Positions 59,101 to 64,000 of a stretch of 64,000 bases of DNA are shown one piece after another. Position numbers and translations under genes: made by a program. The stretch lies in assembly GCF_035958815.1 (NCBI RefSeq), contig NZ_CP108383.1, forward strand, positions 1,736,001 through 1,800,000, in the 5' to 3' direction. This DNA is from Nocardia sp. NBC_01327 (GTDB lineage: Bacteria > Actinomycetota > Actinomycetes > Mycobacteriales > Mycobacteriaceae). Under the pieces are notes generated by a model. The model was given only the letters and a program-made list of their open reading frames with translations, was not told where the DNA came from and ran no database searches. The first letter of the stretch is position 1, and every line of letters begins with the position of its first letter.

Positions 59101-61066
59101 GCAGAGCCGTGCCTAGTTGAACGGGATCCGCACTATTGGCCCGCACGGTGGTCGAGCGCACTGCTCCCGTGCCGTGCTGCTCCACCGCCTTACCGGCCGT
59201 GCGGACGAATTCGCCTAGGGCCGCGCCCAATTCGGCGGGGCGGCCGAGGGAGTCGCCGTGCCAGAAGGGGAGGCGGCCGGGGAGGCCGAAGGCGGGGGTG
59301 ACGAGGACCCGGTCGAAGGTGATCTCCTCTATGCGCCAGCTGGTGGCGCCGAGGGCGAAGACGTCGCCTACGCGGGACTCGTAGACCATCTCCTCGTCGA
59401 GTTCGCCTACCCGGGAGGCTTTTTCGCCGACCATGAAGACCGGGAAGAGACCGCGATCGGGAATGGCGCCGCCGGAGGTGACGGCCAGGCGCTGGGCGCC
59501 GGGGCGGCCGGTGAGGGTGCCCGCGTCGCGGTCCCACACGATTCGGGGCCGGAGCTCGGCGAATTCGTCGGAGGGGTAGCGACCGGCGAGGAGATCGAGC
59601 ACCGAATCGTAGGCCGAACGGGGGAGGGCGCCATAGCTTCCCGTGCTGCGCACCGTCTCGAACCAGCTCTCGGCGTCGATGGCCTCCAGTGCGCACGCCG
59701 CGACGGTTTGCTGGGCGAGGATATCGAGCGGATGCAGCGGAATCTTCAATTCCTCGATCTGCCCGGCGGTCATCCGCTGCGAGGCCACCGCGCAGTGGAT
59801 GACATCGGTGCGATGCTTCGGGAAGATCACTCCGCGCGAGATCTCACCGACCTGATGCCCGGCCCGGCCCACCCGCTGCAGGCCGCTGGCAACCGAGGGC
59901 GGCGCCTCCACCTGCACCACCAATTCGACCGCGCCCATATCGATTCCGAGCTCCAGGCTGCTGGTCGCGACCACACAGCGCAGCCGCCCGCTCTTGAGAT
60001 CATCCTCGATGAGCGCCCGCTGCTCCTTGCTCACCGAACCGTGATGCGCGCGCGCCAGCAGCGGCGGCGCACCGTGAATCACCTCGGTGGACGCACCCAA
60101 TTGCGCGGGCGGCGCATGCTCGGTGTCCACCTCCGCGCCGATGCGCCCGGCGTACTCCTCGTTCAACCGCGCGGTCAGCCGCTCCGCCAGCCGCCGCGAA
60201 TTCGCGAACACGATGGAGGATCGATACTTGAGCACCAGATCGACGATAGCCTCGTCCACATGCGGCCAGATGGAGCCCGGCTGATCCGAATCCTCCGCGC
60301 CCGCATCGGGTTCGGTCATATCCGCGACCGGCACCCGCACCGACAGATCGAAGGTCTTGGGCGCGGGCGGATTCACAATGGTGATCGGCGCGCTACCGAC
60401 CAGGAACCGCCCCACCTCCGCCGGTGGCCGCACCGTCGCCGACAGCCCGATCCGCTGCGCGGGACGTTCGAACCCGGGCGAGGCGGCCCGCAGCGCATCC
60501 AGCCGGGCCAGCGAAAGCGCCAGGTGCGCACCGCGTTTGGACCCGGCGATGGCGTGCACCTCGTCCACGATCACGGTGTGCACCTCGCTCAGCGTCTCCC
60601 GCGCCGCAGAGGTGAGCATGAGGAACAGTGATTCCGGCGTGGTGATCAGAATGTCCGGCGGCGTGCGCAGCAACCCGCGCCGATCGGCCGGACTGGTATC
60701 ACCGGACCGCACCCCCACGCTGATCTCCGGGGCGGGCAATTCCAGCCGTTTGGCCGTTTGCGTGATCCCCACGAGCGGCGCCCGCAGATTGCGCTCCACA
60801 TCCACGGCGAGGGCCTTCAGCGGCGAGATGTACAACACCGAGGTCTTGCGCTTCTCGCCCTTGGCTTTGGGCGGCGCCGGCTCCCGGGTGGCCAGCCGGT
60901 CGATGGCCCACAGGAATGCCGACAGCGTCTTACCGGACCCGGTGGGCGCGACGACCAGGGTGTGCTCGCCCGCCGCAATGGCCTGCCAGGCCCCCAGCTG
61001 GGCGGCCGTCGGCGCCGGGAAGGCGCCGTCGAACCACTGCCGGGTGGCGGGAGAGAACCGATCCAT
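56123..61066 (-). CDS. lhr: Lhr-type large ATP-dependent DNA helicase
   Basis: 1647 residues from ATG 61066. Superfamily 2: Walker A in VVAPTGSGKTLSAFLW, Walker B DEVH in TVIVDEVHAIAGSKRGAHL, VVATSSLELGIDMG and QRVGRAGHQ (motifs V and VI). Winged-helix and Lhr-core domains follow, then a long C-terminal domain of about 700 residues typical of the large Lhr of mycobacteria. Lhr moves 3'-5' on single-stranded DNA and prefers RNA:DNA hybrids. Two low-complexity inserts, basic near residue 675 and acidic/Ser-rich near 1510, lie in otherwise conserved regions. CAGACT six bases before ATG is compatible with a leaderless start. Followed by nei. Confidence 0.96.
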   Translation of the reverse strand: MDRFSPATRQWFDGAFPAPTAAQLGAWQAIAAGEHTLVVAPTGSGKTLSAFLWAIDRLATREPAPPKAKGEKRKTSVLYISPLKALAVDVERNLRAPLVGITQTAKRLELPAPEISVGVRSGDTSPADRRGLLRTPPDILITTPESLFLMLTSAARETLSEVHTVIVDEVHAIAGSKRGAHLALSLARLDALRAASPGFERPAQRIGLSATVRPPAEVGRFLVGSAPITIVNPPAPKTFDLSVRVPVADMTEPDAGAEDSDQPGSIWPHVDEAIVDLVLKYRSSIVFANSRRLAERLTARLNEEYAGRIGAEVDTEHAPPAQLGASTEVIHGAPPLLARAHHGSVSKEQRALIEDDLKSGRLRCVVATSSLELGIDMGAVELVVQVEAPPSVASGLQRVGRAGHQVGEISRGVIFPKHRTDVIHCAVASQRMTAGQIEELKIPLHPLDILAQQTVAACALEAIDAESWFETVRSTGSYGALPRSAYDSVLDLLAGRYPSDEFAELRPRIVWDRDAGTLTGRPGAQRLAVTSGGAIPDRGLFPVFMVGEKASRVGELDEEMVYESRVGDVFALGATSWRIEEITFDRVLVTPAFGLPGRLPFWHGDSLGRPAELGAALGEFVRTAGKAVEQHGTGAVRSTTVRANSADPVQLGTALQELPHGAETKDSRSKRNGQGGSKSTGHAKVARPETELERVTAAAGLDSNATANLVALLQEQRVATGQLPTDRTLLVERFRDELGDWRVVLHSPYGLPVHAPWALAVGARLRERFGVDAAPTASDDGIVVRLPDTTDDPPGAELFVFEPDEIDDVVTEQVGGSALFASRFRECAARALLLPRRDPGKRAPLWQQRQRAAQLLDVARKFPEFPILLETVRECLQDVYDLPSLRDLLSRVARRQVRLVEVETATPSPFANSLLFDYIGQFMYEGDSPLAERRAAALSLDSSLLAELLGRVELRELLDAAVLEQTERELQRLTPERHARDMEGLADLLRLLGPLTAEEAAERCTDDPRPWFAELVKAHRALEVSFAGSRWWVAVEDAARLRDALGVPLPIGVPAAFIEPVADPLGDLIGRYARTHGPFTLTAAAHRFGLGTAVVATGLHRLALEKRVVEGEFTPGSAGSEWCDSEVLRRLRRRSLAAARKEVEPVATAALARFLPAWQHIGTGELRGVDGVAAVVEQLAGVPIPASAWESLILPARIRDYSPAMLDELMATGEVLWSGHGSITAKDGWIALHPADQAAVTLPPPDDLDLTEIHISLLMALGATVIGGTPSPEAADPAVITGPADASATTPQAGQDADGVAPGRRKAGSLATGSGFQVVDMAGGGAYFFRQLVDASGVEDEGAVVTALWELAWAGYIGGDTFAPVRALLAGTARTSTAHRTPRRAPRGRMYLPRTGIPARTSPPSVAGRWALLPERVADNTVRAHATADVLLERYGVLTKGSVQSEGVRGGFALMYRVLTEFEDRGRCRRGYFVDSLGGAQFSTTDVVDRLRSFDSDRPHSADEGDARPGESRPGQGGSHSAGKSLVLAACDPANSYGAALPWPKSAVEGAGHRPGRKAGALVVLVDGELALYLERGGKTLLTFTEDPAARTAAATALAGLVHDRRVDSLVIDRVNGESVHGNTFAGFLTQAGFAATPKGFRLRSRP

Positions 61067-61210
61067 CGCCCCAGTCTGCACCCGCCCACCGACAGTCCCG
61101 GGGATCGGCCCGTCAGGACCGGGTTCGGGCTGTCAAGGGGGCCGGATAGGCCCGCGACCGGGAGATGAGCGAAGGACGGGCAATCGAACTACGGGCGCTT
61201 TCGCCGCGCG

Positions 61211-61216
61211 TAAGGT
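61211..61216 (+). promoter_or_regulatory. -10 box TAAGGT of a leaderless phosphatase-like gene
   Basis: TAAGGT ends seven bases before GTG 61224, without a ribosome-binding site; it fixes this start. Confidence 0.45.
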
Positions 61217-61223
61217 TCGAACG

Positions 61224-61769
61224 GTGCAGAAGGTGCTCCGACTCGATCTGGTCAGTCACGGGATGACCGAGGCGATGCGCAAAGCACGATTTCCGGTCGA
61301 CGAACCGCTCACCGAAGCCGGTCGCCGCGCGGTCGCCGCCTGCGGTCGCCTGCATGCCGCGAGGGTGCTCACCGCCCCCGAGCGCCGGGCGGTCGAGACG
61401 GCCACCGTCATGGGCCTGACGGGCGCGGAGGATTCGCGACTACGCGATCTGGATGCGGGCGCCTGGCGCGGCGGCGAACTCATGTCGGTCCCCAAGGAGG
61501 ACCTCTACCTCTGGCTCACCGATCCGGGCTATCGCGGCCACGGCGGTGAATCGGTGGCGGATGTGGTCGAGCGAACCGGCGAATGGATGGCCGATATCGC
61601 CGTCGAGGGCGAACCCACCATTGCCATCACCCATCCCGCGATCATTCGCGCCGCCCTGCTCGTCACCCTCGACGCGCCCGCAAAATCGTTCTGGCGCATA
61701 GACGTTCCCCCGGTCAGCGTGACGCGGCTGCACTATCGCGGCGAATGGACCCTGCACTTCCGGCCGTGA
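61224..61769 (+). CDS. histidine-phosphatase-superfamily protein with altered RHG motif
   Basis: 181 residues from GTG 61224. The phosphoglycerate-mutase-like fold begins LRLDLVSHGMTEAMRKARFP where the usual Arg-His-Gly is Ser-His-Gly. The second Arg is in TAPERRAVETA, the catalytic Glu region in DLDAGAWRGGEL and the second His in IAITHPAIIRAAL. The first catalytic His remains; only the Arg contacting the phosphate is lost. Such variants may be phosphatases of lowered activity, or binding proteins. The gene ends directly before the TetR gene on the other strand. Confidence 0.78.
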   Translation: MQKVLRLDLVSHGMTEAMRKARFPVDEPLTEAGRRAVAACGRLHAARVLTAPERRAVETATVMGLTGAEDSRLRDLDAGAWRGGELMSVPKEDLYLWLTDPGYRGHGGESVADVVERTGEWMADIAVEGEPTIAITHPAIIRAALLVTLDAPAKSFWRIDVPPVSVTRLHYRGEWTLHFRP

Positions 61770-62369
61770 TCAGGCGGTGAGCGAGCTGCGCACCATGGCC
61801 CGCACCGCATCGGTGATCAGTCGCGCGGACAGGCTCGGATCGATGGCCCGCTGAATGCCGAGGCCCAGGCCCAGGCTCAAAACCGCGGTGGCCGCGTCCT
61901 CGGCGGGCAGCGGCAGCGTCAGCCCCGTGGAATCCGCGAGCACCTGCAGTTGCGCCGCGACGGTGCCGCGCACCAATCCCAGACTGGAAACCAGGGCCGC
62001 CTGCAACGCCGGATCATCGCGCGCCACAATGGCGAATTCGAATTCGAGCATCGTCCACCCGACATCGCCGAGCGTGCGCTCGGCCCAGCTCTGAAAGCGC
62101 TCCAACCGCGCCTCGAGGCTGTCGTCGCCCTCGATCAGTTCGGTGACCTCGCCGAACTTGGTCTCGTGAATGAGCCCCAGCACTTCCAGGCACAGTGCCG
62201 ATTTGGTCTTGAAGTTCGAGTACACCGCGCCCTTGGAGTACCCGGCCTCCTCGGCGACCCGTTCCAGGCTGGTCTTGGCGTACCCCTCGGTGAGGAACAG
62301 ATCGCGTGCTGTCACCAGCAGGTCCGTGCGGGTGCGGGCCTGGCTTTCGGACCGGGTCAGTCGTGCCAT
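61770..62369 (-). CDS. TetR-family transcriptional regulator
   Basis: 199 residues from ATG 62369, supported by TAGAAT seven bases upstream (leaderless). The HTH TDLLVTARDLFLTEGYAKTSLERVAEEAG, read here as the first two helices, continues to YSKGAVYSNFKTKSALCLEV. The C-terminal helical domain is ligand-binding and of unknown class. It is divergent from a patatin-SDR operon, with a GATACC/GGTATC operator between, so probably represses it and itself. Confidence 0.87.
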   Translation of the reverse strand: MARLTRSESQARTRTDLLVTARDLFLTEGYAKTSLERVAEEAGYSKGAVYSNFKTKSALCLEVLGLIHETKFGEVTELIEGDDSLEARLERFQSWAERTLGDVGWTMLEFEFAIVARDDPALQAALVSSLGLVRGTVAAQLQVLADSTGLTLPLPAEDAATAVLSLGLGLGIQRAIDPSLSARLITDAVRAMVRSSLTA

Positions 62370-62376
62370 GGCGATG

Positions 62377-62382
62377 ATTCTA
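62377..62382 (-). promoter_or_regulatory. -10 box TAGAAT of leaderless TetR gene
   Basis: TAGAAT on the minus strand ends seven bases before ATG 62369. No ribosome-binding site. Confidence 0.5.
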
Positions 62383-62399
62383 TGTTCCGAGAGATTCGG

Positions 62400-62414
62400 G
62401 ATACCACCGGTATC
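62400..62414. promoter_or_regulatory. GATACC-ACC-GGTATC inverted repeat, TetR operator candidate
   Basis: GATACC (62400-62405) and GGTATC (62409-62414) flank ACC in the 69-base gap between the TetR and patatin genes, upstream of both proposed -10 boxes. Confidence 0.55.
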
Positions 62415-62438
62415 TGAAATCTGTTAGTGTTCGAAACC

Positions 62439-63395
62439 ATGAGTAACAGGAACGGGTCACATCGACGTGGCCTGGCCATCGGCTGCGGCGGCACCCTCGG
62501 CGCGGCGTGGATCGTGGCCGCGCTGGCCGCCGCCCGCGATGTGCTGAACTGGGATCCACGCGACGCCGACGTCATGATCGGCACCTCCGCCGGCGCCGAA
62601 ATGCTGACCATGCTCGGCAGCGGCGTCGGCGTCGACGAGTTGGTCGCCATGCAGGACGGCACCTCCGCGAACCCGATCCTGACCGCGCATATGCGCTGTG
62701 AGCCCGGGCGTTTCCCGCCACTGCCCCGTGCGCGCCTCGGTGCGCCCGCCCGCGCGGTGCGCGAACTGCTCGCCCGGCCCAGCGGCCACGCGCTGCTGAC
62801 CGCCGGCAGCGGCCTGCTCCCGCAGGGCAGCGGTGACGCCGCCTGGCTGCAGCGCCTCGCGGACCGGCTCAATCCGGATCGCAGCTGGGTACCGCATCCC
62901 GCCACCTGGCTGGTGTCCATGGACGCCGCCACCGGTGAACGCGTGGCCTTCGGTTCACCCTCCGCACCGGACGCGAGTCTCGGTGCGGCACTGCGGGCTT
63001 CGTGGGGCGTCCCCGGCTGGTTCCCCGCGGTGCCCATCGACGACCGCCGTTTCATCGACGGCGGCGCGGCCTCCACCGCCTCGGTGGATCTGCTGCTCCC
63101 GGCGCAGCTCGACGAGGTGGTGGTGCTCGCACCCATGGCCTCCACCGGACGACTGCCCGCCACCAGCGCGGGGCATTTCCTGGAGCGCCAGATGCGAAAT
63201 CGCATGAGCGAGAAGCTCGATGCCGAGATCGCCCTGCTGCGCGCCGGCGGCACCAAGGTGCTGCGCCTGGACGCCACCGCCGAGGACCTCGCGGTCATGG
63301 GCCCCAATTTCATGGACGGCCGCCGCCGCCTCGCCACGTTCGAACACAGCCTGGTCAGCACCCGCAAGGCCATGGAACAAGGAGTCTTCGCATGA
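62439..63395 (+). CDS. patatin-like phospholipase
   Basis: 318 residues from ATG 62439. Glycine-rich oxyanion segment AIGCGGTLGAAWIVA, nucleophile elbow DVMIGTSAGAEML (Ser in GTSAG) and the catalytic Asp in FIDGGAASTASVDLLLP: the Ser-Asp dyad of patatins is intact. Such enzymes release fatty acids from phospholipids or other acyl esters. TAGTGT upstream at about eight bases gives a nearly leaderless start. Its stop overlaps the ATG of the SDR gene (ATGA), so the two are coupled, under control of the divergent TetR. Confidence 0.85.
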   Translation: MSNRNGSHRRGLAIGCGGTLGAAWIVAALAAARDVLNWDPRDADVMIGTSAGAEMLTMLGSGVGVDELVAMQDGTSANPILTAHMRCEPGRFPPLPRARLGAPARAVRELLARPSGHALLTAGSGLLPQGSGDAAWLQRLADRLNPDRSWVPHPATWLVSMDAATGERVAFGSPSAPDASLGAALRASWGVPGWFPAVPIDDRRFIDGGAASTASVDLLLPAQLDEVVVLAPMASTGRLPATSAGHFLERQMRNRMSEKLDAEIALLRAGGTKVLRLDATAEDLAVMGPNFMDGRRRLATFEHSLVSTRKAMEQGVFA

Positions 63396-64000
63396 GCATC
63401 CTCGGAAAGAACTACCCCACAATCGATCTCGACGGCGCGCGGGTGCTGATCACCGGCGCGGGCCGCGGCATCGGCCAGTGCACCGCCGAGCTGTTCATCA
63501 GCAAGGGCGCCGAGGTGGCCATCGCGGATGTTGACACCACCGCCGCCCAGGCCACCGCAGCGGCCCTGGGCGCGAAGGCCTTCGAGCTGGATGTGCGCAA
63601 TCGCGAGCAGTGGGACAGGGTCGTCGCCGACTTCGGCCGCATCGACATCCTGGTCAACAATGCCGGTGTCATGCCCGCCGGGGCCTTCCTCGACGAATCG
63701 GATGCGGTGGGCCACACCACCATCGACGTCAATGTCTGGGGTCTCATCCACGGTATGCGCGCCGTCGCGCCCGCCATGGTCGAGCGCGGTCAGGGTCATA
63801 TCGTGAATGTCGCCTCGCTCGCCGGCAAGATCCCGATCGCGGGCCTGGCCGTCTACAACGCCAGCAAGTTCGCGGCCGTGGGCCTGTCCGCCGCAACCCG
63901 TTTGGAGTTCGCGCCGTACGGCGTCAGCGTCAGCACCATCATGCCGTCGGCCGTGCGCACCCGCCTGTCCTCCGGCCTCGCTCTCGGTGCCGGCATGCCC
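63392..64000 (+). CDS. short-chain dehydrogenase/reductase, cut by the right edge
   Basis: 203 codons from ATG 63392 to the window end, without a stop. SDR core: VLITGAGRGIGQ (cofactor loop), AIADVD after strand 2 (NAD preference suggested by Asp), NNAGVMP, Ser in VNVASLAGK and Tyr-x3-Lys in YNASKFAAVGLS. The C-terminus is missing. Coupled by ATGA overlap to the patatin gene, suggesting it acts on an alcohol or ketone released or required by the lipid pathway. Substrate unknown. Confidence 0.88.
   Translation, partial: MSILGKNYPTIDLDGARVLITGAGRGIGQCTAELFISKGAEVAIADVDTTAAQATAAALGAKAFELDVRNREQWDRVVADFGRIDILVNNAGVMPAGAFLDESDAVGHTTIDVNVWGLIHGMRAVAPAMVERGQGHIVNVASLAGKIPIAGLAVYNASKFAAVGLSAATRLEFAPYGVSVSTIMPSAVRTRLSSGLALGAGMP

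Overview
The window is high-GC (roughly two thirds G+C by eye), gene-dense DNA from a mycolic-acid-type actinobacterium, most likely Nocardia or a close relative. Evidence is the gene content and order. The block sdhB-sdhA-sdhD-sdhC / cdd / deoA / add / Rv3311-like / upp / pmmB / punA / two amidohydrolases / gamma-glutamylcyclotransferase-like / lpdA / glpD / nei-lhr follows, with insertions, the order I remember for the Mycobacterium tuberculosis region Rv3296-Rv3319. NlpC/P60 and EspC-like ESX-associated proteins, excalibur and DacB-type cell-wall proteins also fit. No tRNA, rRNA or CRISPR array was recognised.

Layout. 1-1056: 5' part of an NCS1 permease. 1420-6196: five-gene beta-oxidation-like operon (SCP2-type thiolase, SRPBCC, double-hotdog hydratase, SDR, acyl-CoA dehydrogenase) behind two inverted-repeat boxes. 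6221-11178: methyltransferase and alpha/beta hydrolase; then an exonuclease III-like gene overlapping a secreted barnase/RNase Sa-type ribonuclease, whose barstar-type inhibitor now lies 1.36 kb away because a tnpB element sits between them. 11335-23713: secreted phosphoesterase, TetR/MpaB pair, trpS, BrkB/YihY protein, D-Ala-D-Ala carboxypeptidase, MFS exporter with its TetR, phenylalanine hydroxylase, and a PadR/unknown-protein divergon with a perfect palindrome. 23859-30849: succinate dehydrogenase and nucleoside salvage (cdd, deoA, add). 30947-34608: conserved acidic protein and an ESX-associated chain (EspC-like, 65-aa protein, NlpC/P60 hydrolase, unknown, YbaB-like). 34748-44335: upp, pmmB, punA, enoyl-CoA hydratase, paired M20 amidohydrolases, LpdA-type quinone reductase. 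44533-54599: two low-complexity envelope proteins, aminotransferase, glpK/glpD, F420-dependent NADP reductase-like protein, Fur-family regulator divergent from a nickel/cobalt transporter. 54600-55333 holds no convincing gene. 55334-64000: nei2-lhr repair operon, a histidine-phosphatase-like protein with a changed RHG motif, and a TetR divergent from a patatin-SDR operon that runs off the right edge.

How the parts work together. cdd, deoA, add, punA and upp form a nucleoside/base salvage set, with pmmB as a neighbouring sugar-phosphate mutase. glpK and glpD take glycerol to dihydroxyacetone phosphate. Lhr and Nei form a DNA-repair pair.

Most notable signals: (1) a ribonuclease/barstar pair split by a TnpB element whose catalytic and zinc residues look intact; (2) a recurring TANNNT box 6-7 nt before the start codon at thirteen genes, pointing to leaderless transcripts and fixing several starts; (3) well-formed candidate operators for PadR, three TetR-associated loci, a Fur/Nur-type regulator and an IdeR/DtxR-type box in front of cdd/sdh; (4) a three-copy tandem repeat generated from the 3' end of punA.
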